NCBI GenBank assembly: GCA_014729595.1
Contig: WJJU01000500.1
Location: 1-6,223 of the forward strand
Reading direction: 5' to 3'
From: Chitinivibrionales bacterium
GTDB lineage: Bacteria; Fibrobacterota; Chitinivibrionia; Chitinivibrionales; WJMI01
DNA length: 6,223 bases
The notes beneath the pieces were generated by a model, which was not told where the DNA came from, did not search any database, and saw only the letters and a program-made list of their open reading frames with translations. The position numbers and the translations under genes were made by a program. Every line of letters begins with the position of its first letter. The first letter of the stretch is position 1. Positions 1 through 5,947 of this stretch are shown here, piece after piece.

Positions 1-3000
1 CATCGTAGTAGGCATTTCTTTCGAACGCGGGATTGCCCCGTAGAGCCGGCGGCAACGAATCGCGGAGAATATGAATCGTGTTGGGTATATCTTTGTGGAA
101 TTGTTCGTCAATGGCGATCTCATGCGTAATTCCCCCGGCGGCGATTCGAACAGCGGTGACCATGTTCGGCGGAAAGTCCGATCCCAATGAAATTGCGGGC
201 GGTGTCGATATGACCAAATCCCCCGTCTTCTCTTCCTGGTGCAACGCAATCCCATTCACGAAATCGTTTTCGGTCGTTCGCAGGTCATAGAACGAAGACG
301 GATCGGAGGTATTGCCGAACTGGTCGCGAATGACAATGTGCAAATCGTACCGGGTGTCGGGCTTCAGACCGGTCTGTTTCATTCCCAGGCACTTGCGCGC
401 CGTCCCCTGCGCGGGAAATTTGTCCAAGGAAAGGTTTTCGACCACATTGAGCCGGGACCATGCCGTCAGGAACCCGCCGCTCTTTACCTTTGCCACGGCG
501 ATTGCCACCGGGACGATTCCGTTCGTAATTGCCGGAATAGAAATCGAGTGGATAGCTTGATTCATTCGAACAATCCCAAGAGATATCCAGTCGCCATTCT
601 CACTCACCGACTCACTGGCGGAAAGCTCCAAAGCCGTTCCGGGTCCCTCGACGGTAGCGCGGAGCGTCGCCTCCCGTCGCGGCGTGCCCCATCGGTGCTT
701 CTCGCTATAGCCTTTAGCATTGTTGCCCCACTCATATCCGACAAATATTTCGTAGTCACCATTCTGGGGAATAGCGAAGAAGTATTCCGCCGTTCCCGTG
801 CCCAGATCGACCGCTTTTTCTTCGTGCCATACCAGTGTCGGCATATTGGTTTGCGGATCGAAAGCCGGCTGGATCATTGTCGTCCGATGGTCAATCGAAC
901 CGGCCGTATACCAATCGGTGCGTCTAAGCAAAAGCGGCAGATCATTGTCGAAGTATGCGACGGCCTCTGACGCATTGCCGATAGGCGCACTCTGTGTCAC
1001 GACGTTGTCGGTAGGATTCCCCGCACGGTCTTTTTCAACCCACCTGGCTACAACTTCATACCCGACGCCCGCCGACCTCCGTATGGTGGTGAACGTTGCG
1101 CCATGATGATTCATTTGGGGACGGGTTACGCCCGGCTCCAACGGCTTACGGAAGGTCTGGGGAGAGTAAACGTGGATCCTGTCGCCTTCCTTTTGCCGCG
1201 GATACGACCATGACCCGGTTCTAAACGCGGCAAATCCGGGCGCCTTCGTAACCAGTTCCGCATCGATATACTTCACATATTCATCAAAACTTGTGGTCCT
1301 GGACAGAATTTTCGACTCGATCGAATCGCGCGGTATCGTGATGATCCAGGTAGCCGATGTATCGGTCGAGGAGCTCTGGCGATATGACTGCACCGCGAAC
1401 ACCTCTTCACCGGTCTCTTGCTGTGGCCATCCCCCCTGCCACTTGAGACGCACCAGTTCGGGTGATTCACCGGCATAAGGCCGATTCACGCGGGCGGTAA
1501 GCTCTATATCGCCGCTTCCGCGGAGCTGCTTGACGGAAACGGCATTGGGCAGGAGCAGCGTATCCGGCACGAGCGTTATCGTGACGGGCCCCTCGTCGGT
1601 ACGGTTGACCGTTACGATTCTTTCGGCCGGGGCATACCCGTGGGCGGCAAAACCGATAACATAAACGCCATTGGTAACGTCCCGGAATGCAAACCCGGTC
1701 GCCGTATCCGCCTCCGCATTCGCCAGGGTATCCAAAGCCGAACCGGTGAAACGCTCCAGGTAGGCTTGATGCTCAAAAAGGTAGACGAGCATGGGCTCGT
1801 TTCCAACCGCCACGTAATCTCCTTCAATGGCGCCAAAAACCGCATACACCCCGCTGGGCGTTTCGCTTTCGGCTTGTGAAATCGCCCGATTACCGATCTT
1901 GTCAACGGCGACTAAGCGATAACGGTACATCCTGCTGTCCTGAAGGTTTTCGATAACGATACCCGTGCGTTCACGTTCGGCGCCTTCGAATACAATTATC
2001 GAATCCGGCGGCATAGCCGCGTCATCGCCCATGGGTTCCACATGAAGCTGAAGCGAGGCGGGCTTATCGGCAAACGGTTCCCATGTTACATTCTGAGCGA
2101 ATGGGCCAACCGACAAAACCGAAACCTTTGTATAGGGGCCGGTAAAATCCACCGGCACGACCAGCTCTTTGAGCCGCGCCGGTTGAACATGATCCGTGAT
2201 GGGAAGAACCATGGTAAGCGCGGTCTGATTTTTCGCCCACTCAGCAAGAATCTGCCCCGTCGAAAGGCCGTCGGGCATATACACGCGGGATACCGTGGGG
2301 TCAATAGCAAAGCGGTAGGTCCCCCATTCGCCGGACCCCGCCCGCGAGGCCGGCGCTTTTATTTCGTGTACCTGCATGCCGGGCACATAAGGCAACGTTT
2401 GGCGGTCGAAATCCGGCTCCAAGCGCACATTGTCCGCAATGAACACGCGCCCCTGCGAAAAGGCAAGCGGATCGCTATTCCTTCGCGACTCGAACGTTCC
2501 GGTCAGAGCACCGGTTTTTGGGTCCTGCACGACCGAAACAGCGCGGATATCGAATCCCGGGTTCACTACCTCGACCGTCACCTCGGCGGCGCTGAGCGAA
2601 TCGACAACCCCGCCGGCTCTAACCGCAATACGGAATCTGAAATTGTCTCCCGGTACATACGCGGGGCCGGGGCGGACGACCAGCTCGTTTGCCGTAGTTA
2701 ATGATATTTCGACATCTTGTGGCTTATTCTCGATACGCCACTCAAGCTCCTCGATATTTCCGCTTTCGTAGTAGACATAGTAGCCATTGCCATTGCGGGG
2801 ATCACGACGGTTAAGGTCGATTGCCAGTGAGTCACCGGCGGGGAGCAAAAATGAATGCAGTGACGAAAGAATAATCGGCGCCCCGCAGCTTCCGCCGGCA
2901 TCGTGCGCCCGGGCAGTCAGGGATTGGAATTCAAGATTCCAGGTAATACTATCGACGGCAAAATCGATGGTAAACGCTCTCTCATGAACGCCGGGATCGA

Positions 3001-5893
3001 ATGTCACGGGAAGCGCATCGCTTGAAGCGCCCGCAATGGTGTTGTACTCGCCAACAGGCTGTTCAACCGTGAACGTGTTCGAATTTTGGTATCCCCACAC
3101 AGCCGTAAAGGTACCATCGCAGTTGTTCACCACCTGGCTGAGAAGCGGCACGAGTTTCTCTCGCGTCGTACCCTGAAATTCATACGCGCCAATATCGATC
3201 GTCCCGTTTGCCCGGGGACTGCCGGCCAGGTCAACCGGCTCGTCTTTTTCGTTCATGGGTACTTCATCCGGGACCTGGACTGAAGGCTCGATACCGGCGT
3301 TTACCAGTGGTGAGATGGTCATGGGCGCAAGGCCGTCATCCGGGGTCCCGAGCCGGTTATCGGGTCCATCATAGTCAAATGGGGCGACAAATCCGGGCGT
3401 AAACGATTCATTTTCGGCAATCCACGAACCTTCGACGGTGAACAGGGCCTCCTCGCAATTATCGCAGGCGACGGAAGCATTCGCCGGGGATGAATTTCTC
3501 CAGAAAACCGAATTTGCCACGGTGGAATGTTGAAGCCCTTCCCCCGTAAAAAGGACCCCCGCGGCACGAGAACTGTCGGTATTGTCACCGACAACGGTGT
3601 TGTCGACAAAGGTACAATTTTCAATAAAGTTATGAAGAGCGGTGGAAGTATTGTGCCAAACCGCCCCCGCGCGCAGGTCCGCCGTATTGCCCGCGAAGAG
3701 GCAATTGGTGATATAGGATTGGGAAGTCCCCGTGTAGACGGCGCCGGTTTCTATACCGGCGTTATTCACGAACGTGCACCGGCTGACGGCAATTTGAAAA
3801 GGCCATCCATCGCCGGTGGCCAGCACGCCCCGCGTGCCGAAGTTGTCTGCAAAATGACACCTATTTACGCGACATATATTGCTATACTCAAAATAGTCAT
3901 GTAAGAGAAAGATTCCTCCACTTATTTCTCCTGAATTGTCGGTAAAGCGGCAATCATTTATAACAACCTCTTCAGGATCTTCAATGGTTAAGGGCGCCGA
4001 CGTTACATAGTTTTCGGAAAAGGCACATTGCGCAAATTCACGGTAACCTTCGCTCCATTGCAGAATTCTCACCGTGCATTCACCCACAGCGCCCCTGAAG
4101 TGAATCCCATCGACGATACAGTCCTGATATGTTTCTATCTTCGCAATAACAAAACTATTATCTGAATACACACCCCGTGAATCATTCTCATGCAAATCCC
4201 CGCTCAGAATGGTCTTGCTTGCCAAGGGGTTACGGTCTTCTTTGTTTTCTTCATTGCCCAGAAACCCCCCATAGAGCCAGACATTATCCAGAACATAAAA
4301 CCGGGATCGGGGATCTTCGTCATTCGCATTCGCGGGATAATAGGTGCCGCGAGCTATCCAGATCTCGTCCGCGGCATCCTCACTTGATCGTGACACCCAG
4401 GTTTCACCCTTGTCGGTGCCCACCATGACGAGGGCATCGTGCAGATTAGAAAAGGCGGACGCCCAGGAGGTTCCATCTTGCGAGCCGCTGCCCGCCTTTG
4501 AGCTATCTACGTACCAAATACGGTACGGATGCTCGTAGGCGCCAATGTCGATTCTTCCCCGCAGTCGTGGCCTGCCCGTTATGTCGAGCGGTATGCTGTC
4601 GCGATAGCGGGGAAAAGACGCTAAATCATTCCACGACAATTCTGTTCCCGCGTCGACGAGCGGAGAGCGCTTCAGCGGACGCAAGCCATCATCTAATCTT
4701 TTATAAGAGAGAATTCCGGCATTATGTAGCAGGGGATCTTCTCCCGCATGCTCCTCTTCGAGCCAACAGGTGGTTATCTCCATATGACCTTCGGTGGACT
4801 TGCTACACGTAATGCTCTTGCCATTCGGCGATGAATTTTCGTATGTAAGGGTGTTCACCAGCTTTACCGCATTGGTCGATGGATCCGTGATCAAGACCGC
4901 GGAGGCCCCGATTTCTTCATAGCCAATATCCAGTAACGTATTGCGGCAGAAAGTGCAATTCTCGACAATCTGTGAGCGTTCGCGGCTTTGGTGCCAAACG
5001 GCACCCGCGTACCGATCGGCGTAATTTCCGAAAAATACGGTGTTGGTTATGTACGACTCGACACCATCAGTGCTGACGGCCCCGGCGTGCACGCCCGTAT
5101 TGTTTGCGAATAATGTATGATAGATAGCCAATTCCATGGCGCTTCCGTTAGCGGCTATTGCACCGGCCGGACCGACATTTTCTTTGAATTCAGATGAGGT
5201 AATGGTTGCCGAACCATGGTAGCTGTCGCCTTCAACCTGCAATTCCATTGCGCCGGCGCGCCCGCCATAATTCCCATAAAAATAGCATGAGTCAAGTACC
5301 AAACCATCAAAATCATAGGCGCAAAAAGCGGCGGTTTGCACCTTGTTATGCATCACTTTGCATTTGCGTAGATGCAGATCGCCGCCTTGCAGCAGGATTG
5401 CCGCATTCCCGCCGGAAGCACTAAAAGTCAGTCCATCGAGTACGACGTTCCGACAAGAACCAATATGGCATAAACCATTGGCGTTGTCTTCATATGCGCC
5501 TGTGCTGTCATCGCCCAGAGCATCACCGGTAATTACCGTTGGATAGGCATAACGCGGGGGACGCTCGTATTCCGTTCCTCTGAAGCCGCCGTATACGCCC
5601 ACATTTTCAAGATGGTTCATCGCCAAGGGTGTACTGATTCTATATTTGCCCTCGCGAATCCAGATTTCATCGTTGCTCCTGAGAGCGCTAAAAGCGCTGC
5701 CGAGTTCTTTGTACGCCGTGGCCCAGGAACTTCCATCCGCCTCCGCGTCCGGAACGGTGCTGGTATGGTCTACACGTATTACGCGCGCCGAAACCACGCC
5801 CGGCAGCGCCGCATGACCGGCAAACCAAATCGCGGAAAGAACCGCGACGCATCTTACTTTCCGGAATTCAGCTTTCCATCCGTTTCGAACCAT
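1..5893 (-). CDS. Giant secreted multidomain beta-helix (choice-of-anchor Q type) protein, C-terminus outside window
   Basis: One frame stays open from the ATG at 5893 to the left edge (1,964 complete codons), and translations checked at the start, near 3900, near 3000 and at the edge are in the same register, so no net frameshift is seen. The product begins with a signal peptide, then two homologous right-handed beta-helix modules (about 37-454 and 457-905), each with FxxN coils and a closing DIGAYE block, followed by roughly 1,060 residues of beta-sandwich modules: GYxN/PGxHE, Ig-like, FN3-like, carboxypeptidase-regulatory-like, golvesin-C-like and FN3-like. Members of such families are exported and carry varied C-terminal anchors; here the anchor lies beyond the window. 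No catalytic residues of polysaccharide lyases or hydrolases were recognised, so a surface adhesin or glycan-binding scaffold is my inference. An in-frame ATG at 5905 is a less likely start because AGGG abuts it. Confidence 0.9.
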   Translation of the reverse strand, partial: MVRNGWKAEFRKVRCVAVLSAIWFAGHAALPGVVSARVIRVDHTSTVPDAEADGSSWATAYKELGSAFSALRSNDEIWIREGKYRISTPLAMNHLENVGVYGGFRGTEYERPPRYAYPTVITGDALGDDSTGAYEDNANGLCHIGSCRNVVLDGLTFSASGGNAAILLQGGDLHLRKCKVMHNKVQTAAFCAYDFDGLVLDSCYFYGNYGGRAGAMELQVEGDSYHGSATITSSEFKENVGPAGAIAANGSAMELAIYHTLFANNTGVHAGAVSTDGVESYITNTVFFGNYADRYAGAVWHQSRERSQIVENCTFCRNTLLDIGYEEIGASAVLITDPSTNAVKLVNTLTYENSSPNGKSITCSKSTEGHMEITTCWLEEEHAGEDPLLHNAGILSYKRLDDGLRPLKRSPLVDAGTELSWNDLASFPRYRDSIPLDITGRPRLRGRIDIGAYEHPYRIWYVDSSKAGSGSQDGTSWASAFSNLHDALVMVGTDKGETWVSRSSEDAADEIWIARGTYYPANANDEDPRSRFYVLDNVWLYGGFLGNEENKEDRNPLASKTILSGDLHENDSRGVYSDNSFVIAKIETYQDCIVDGIHFRGAVGECTVRILQWSEGYREFAQCAFSENYVTSAPLTIEDPEEVVINDCRFTDNSGEISGGIFLLHDYFEYSNICRVNRCHFADNFGTRGVLATGDGWPFQIAVSRCTFVNNAGIETGAVYTGTSQSYITNCLFAGNTADLRAGAVWHNTSTALHNFIENCTFVDNTVVGDNTDSSRAAGVLFTGEGLQHSTVANSVFWRNSSPANASVACDNCEEALFTVEGSWIAENESFTPGFVAPFDYDGPDNRLGTPDDGLAPMTISPLVNAGIEPSVQVPDEVPMNEKDEPVDLAGSPRANGTIDIGAYEFQGTTREKLVPLLSQVVNNCDGTFTAVWGYQNSNTFTVEQPVGEYNTIAGASSDALPVTFDPGVHERAFTIDFAVDSITWNLEFQSLTARAHDAGGSCGAPIILSSLHSFLLPAGDSLAIDLNRRDPRNGNGYYVYYESGNIEELEWRIENKPQDVEISLTTANELVVRPGPAYVPGDNFRFRIAVRAGGVVDSLSAAEVTVEVVNPGFDIRAVSVVQDPKTGALTGTFESRRNSDPLAFSQGRVFIADNVRLEPDFDRQTLPYVPGMQVHEIKAPASRAGSGEWGTYRFAIDPTVSRVYMPDGLSTGQILAEWAKNQTALTMVLPITDHVQPARLKELVVPVDFTGPYTKVSVLSVGPFAQNVTWEPFADKPASLQLHVEPMGDDAAMPPDSIIVFEGAERERTGIVIENLQDSRMYRYRLVAVDKIGNRAISQAESETPSGVYAVFGAIEGDYVAVGNEPMLVYLFEHQAYLERFTGSALDTLANAEADTATGFAFRDVTNGVYVIGFAAHGYAPAERIVTVNRTDEGPVTITLVPDTLLLPNAVSVKQLRGSGDIELTARVNRPYAGESPELVRLKWQGGWPQQETGEEVFAVQSYRQSSSTDTSATWIITIPRDSIESKILSRTTSFDEYVKYIDAELVTKAPGFAAFRTGSWSYPRQKEGDRIHVYSPQTFRKPLEPGVTRPQMNHHGATFTTIRRSAGVGYEVVARWVEKDRAGNPTDNVVTQSAPIGNASEAVAYFDNDLPLLLRRTDWYTAGSIDHRTTMIQPAFDPQTNMPTLVWHEEKAVDLGTGTAEYFFAIPQNGDYEIFVGYEWGNNAKGYSEKHRWGTPRREATLRATVEGPGTALELSASESVSENGDWISLGIVRMNQAIHSISIPAITNGIVPVAIAVAKVKSGGFLTAWSRLNVVENLSLDKFPAQGTARKCLGMKQTGLKPDTRYDLHIVIRDQFGNTSDPSSFYDLRTTENDFVNGIALHQEEKTGDLVISTPPAISLGSDFPPNMVTAVRIAAGGITHEIAIDEQFHKDIPNTIHILRDSLPPALRGNPAFERNAYYD
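2..253 (-). other. Unassigned C-terminal stretch running off the window (residues 1881-1964)
   Basis: Residues include TGDLVISTPPAISLGSDFPP, VTAVRIAAGG, IHILRDSLPPALRGNPAFER and, at the edge, NAYYD. The beginning resembles another beta unit, while the end could be a linker or the start of a further domain. No LPXTG, PEP-CTERM or type IX sorting signal is present within these residues, so the true end lies further left. Confidence 0.4.
254..451 (-). other. FN3-like domain 3, second half (residues 1815-1880)
   Basis: TGLKPDTRYDLHIVIRDQFG (DQFGN at 1857-1861) followed by TSDPSSFYDLRTTEN is a classical FN3 L.P.T.Y...V...D..GN.S....F.T ending. The N-terminal strands blend into the end of the golvesin-like unit, so its start is approximate. 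Confidence 0.65.
482..955 (-). other. Golvesin-C-like/carbohydrate-binding-like beta-sandwich (residues 1647-1804)
   Basis: The stretch begins YFDNDLPLLLRRTDWYTAGS, continues with GTAEYFFAIPQNGDYEIFVG, a longer loop (GNNAKGYSEKHRWGTPRR) with EATLRATVEG, and ends SENGDWISLGIVRM ... IHSISIP ... VPVAIAVAKVK. The order DN.....W, then A.Y.F.IP..G.YEI.V.Y, then W.SLG, then a closing ADAV-like strand matches the golvesin C-terminal-like domain of xanthan lyases and other secreted proteins. A glycan-binding role is inference; the binding residues are not known to me. Confidence 0.5.
956..1561 (-). other. Linker region with FN3-like domain 2 at its end (residues 1445-1646)
   Basis: The first part (GDIELTARVNRPYAGESPEL, later TSATWIITIPRDSIE and FDEYVKYIDAELV) is strand-rich and not recognised. 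The last 70 or so residues read ATFTTIRRSAGVGYEVVARW and then EKDRAGNPTDN (DRAGN at 1622-1626), the same Y-x-hydrophobic ... DxxGN signature seen in the FN3-like units at 1247-1345 and 1815-1880. Only the second part can be assigned, as FN3-like, at moderate confidence. Confidence 0.4.
1562..1849 (-). other. Carboxypeptidase-regulatory-like (transthyretin-like) domain (residues 1349-1444)
   Basis: The stretch reads VYAVFGAIEGDYVAVGNEPM, LVYLFEH, then ADTATGFAFRDVTNGVYVIG, FAAHGYAPAERIVTVNRTDE and VTITLVPD. The order G.I.G ... V.L ... T..GF.F.DV..G.Y.I.....GY....R.VTV ... V.I.L.P matches the CarboxypepD_reg type seven-stranded domain, a common adhesion or spacer unit in Bacteroidetes-like surface proteins. 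Length (about 96) suits the family. It follows the FN3-like unit almost directly. Confidence 0.65.
1859..2155 (-). other. FN3-like domain 1 (residues 1247-1345)
   Basis: The stretch has an early Trp (VTWEPFADKPASLQLHVEP), a LQDSRMYRYRLVAVDKIGN segment (DKIGN at 1331-1335) and ends SQAESETPSG. A Trp strand, then L.....YRYRLVAVD..GN.S matches the C and F strands of a fibronectin type III fold. Such units act as spacers or carbohydrate-binding accessories in secreted bacterial proteins. Confidence 0.55.
2156..2554 (-). other. Unassigned beta-rich region (residues 1114-1246)
   Basis: This stretch begins FDIRAVSVVQDPKTGALTG and includes FSQGRVFIADNVRLEPDF, YVPGMQVHEI, GEWGTYRFAI and a helical-looking segment QILAEWAKNQTALTM. 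The N-terminal part (VxDPxTGALTGTF ... GRVFIADNV) suggests a strand-rich domain, but I recognise no family. It remains in frame with its neighbours and has similar composition. Confidence 0.35.
2555..2896 (-). other. Probable Ig-like/cadherin-like beta-sandwich (residues 1000-1113)
   Basis: Alternating hydrophobic residues and turns dominate: LLPAGDSLAIDL, IEELEWRIE, VEISLTTANELVVRPG, FRFRIAVRAGG, VTVEVVNPG. The WRI ... LVVRPG ... FRFRIAV order resembles Ig-like domains of secreted bacterial proteins in which a Trp-containing strand is followed by an alternating edge strand. No cysteine pair bridges the sheets. Assignment is by pattern only. Confidence 0.4.
2906..3133 (-). other. GYxN/FxPGxHE beta-rich module (residues 921-996)
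   Basis: After the second DIGAYE the protein reads CDGTFTAVWGYQNSN (from C925), then VEQPVGEYNTI, VTFDPGVHERAF (964-974) and DSITWNL. I recognise this order (GYxN, PVG, FxPGxHE, TW.L) as a small module recurring in bacterial secreted proteins next to Ig-like and beta-helix domains. I cannot name it with certainty and no function is known to me. It probably acts as a spacer or adhesive unit. Confidence 0.55.
3179..4525 (-). other. Beta-helix module 2 (residues 457-905), tandem homologue of module 1
   Basis: The module repeats the order of module 1: IWYVDSS ... GTSWASAFSNL, DEIWIARGTY, LYGGFLGNE (YGGF at 541-544), FxxN coils at F625, F650, F681, F708, F733, F762 and F797, then a DYDGPDN ... 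DDGLAP segment (DDG at 852-854), SPLVNAG (from S861) and GTIDIGAYE (D900-E905). Distance from SPLV to DIGAYE is the same as in module 1. It has about 15-18 extra residues before DEIWIA, around TDKGETWVSRSSEDAA, that module 1 lacks. The acidic DYDGPDN segment could bind calcium, which is inference only. Confidence 0.8.
3494..4027 (-). repeat. Pmp-like FxxN coil repeats in module 2 (residues 623-800)
   Basis: Seven coils are visible: FSEN (625), FTDN (650), FADN (681), FVNN (708), FAGN (733), FVDN (762) and FWRN (797), spaced 25, 31, 27, 25, 29 and 35 residues apart. Small-residue turns such as SGGIFL, ETGAVYT and RAGAVWH follow. Six successive coils have cysteine two residues before the Phe (C623, C648, C679, C706, C731, C760), a ladder discussed in the findings. 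Confidence 0.75.
4532..5785 (-). other. Beta-helix module 1 (residues 37-454) ending in a choice-of-anchor Q block
   Basis: The module opens with a VDHTST ... GSSWATAYKEL header, DEIWIREGKY and then VYGGFRGTE (YGGF at 101-104), the usual opening of large Pmp-like/choice-of-anchor Q proteins. It continues with short coils bearing FxxN at F205, F236, F262, F287 and F315, each followed by an (A/G)GA hydrophobic step such as AGAMEL, AGAIAA, AGAVST and AGAVWH. It closes with DDGLRP (from D401), SPLVDAG (from S410) and GRIDIGAYE (D449-E454). The family fold is a right-handed parallel beta-helix on the cell exterior. The module is homologous to the one that follows. Confidence 0.8.
4940..5362 (-). 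repeat. Pmp-like FxxN/(A/G)GA coil repeats in module 1 (residues 178-318)
   Basis: About six coils of 25-31 residues are visible, starting at C178 (KVMHN), C203 (YFYGN), F236 (FKEN), F262 (FANN), F287 (FFGN) and F315 (FCRN). Each FxxN is followed within about 10 residues by a small-residue turn (AGA) and a hydrophobic strand. This pattern defines polymorphic outer membrane protein repeats and stacks into a parallel beta-helix. The repeat is at protein level; the DNA of the coils is diverged. Confidence 0.7.
5786..5893 (-). other. Sec-type signal peptide of the giant protein (residues 1-36)
   Basis: The first 14 residues carry five basic side chains (R3, K7, R11, K12, R14). They are followed by a hydrophobic stretch (VAVLSAIWFAGHAAL) and then P31-G32 and V34-S35-A36, which fits the small-x-small rule for signal peptidase I, with mature residues starting RVIRVD. 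An earlier cut after GHA is possible. There is no lipobox-like LxxC at the site (C15 is too early), so a lipoprotein is unlikely. The peptide fits the extracellular nature of every module that follows. Confidence 0.75.
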
Positions 5894-5947
5894 GATTATC
5901 GACATCCCTGAAATGGTGATTGTAGTGCCAAGCGTGACCCTGCACCG
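5894..5947. other. Short intergenic gap without visible terminator or promoter
   Basis: The 54 bases between the upstream stop codon and the start of the giant gene contain no GC-rich hairpin followed by a T run on the minus strand and no convincing -35/-10 pair. A weak GTGC/GCAC inverted pair flanks about 13 bases near 5924-5944, but it lacks a T tract. The gap is compatible with read-through from the upstream gene. Confidence 0.5.
5906..5909 (-). promoter_or_regulatory. Weak Shine-Dalgarno AGGG that favours the ATG at 5893
   Basis: On the minus strand the sequence reads TTTCAGGG, directly followed by ATG (5905) and, twelve bases further, by the in-frame ATG at 5893. AGGG has zero spacing to the first ATG, which cannot work as a ribosome-binding geometry, and 12 bases to the second, which is at the long end of normal. 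This decides for 5893, where the encoded N-terminus is MVRNGWK. The choice changes only four residues (MSII) ahead of the signal peptide. Confidence 0.4.

Noticed and set aside
239..970. A 243-codon open frame on the plus strand.
   Set aside because: It lies wholly antisense to the giant gene. Its product is rich in Arg, His and Ser with no recognisable domain, while the minus-strand frame here encodes golvesin-like and FN3-like units in an unbroken reading frame.
2042..2701. A 219-codon open frame on the plus strand.
   Set aside because: Antisense to the FN3-like and Ig-like part of the giant gene. Its composition is basic and low in motifs, as expected for a shadow frame of a GC-rich gene.
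3527..3904. A 125-codon plus-strand open frame opposite the module 2 coils.
   Set aside because: The repetitive coil codons on the minus strand (GGC, GCG, ACC, AAC) rarely give stops on the opposite strand. The frame has no Shine-Dalgarno that stands out and no domain.
3494..5362. Repeated coils as a possible CRISPR-like or DNA-level repeat array.
   Set aside because: The periodicity of about 75-105 bases is only at protein level; neighbouring units do not share identical DNA repeats, and the frame is maintained throughout.
5891..5905. ATG at 5905 as the start of the giant protein.
   Set aside because: AGGG touches this ATG directly, leaving no spacer, whereas the ATG at 5893 has a 12-base spacer and gives a normal basic signal-peptide N-terminus. 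It cannot be fully excluded.
5924..5944. Weak inverted pair GTGC/GCAC in the intergenic gap as a terminator.
   Set aside because: The stem is only four pairs around about 13 bases and lacks a T tract on the minus strand.
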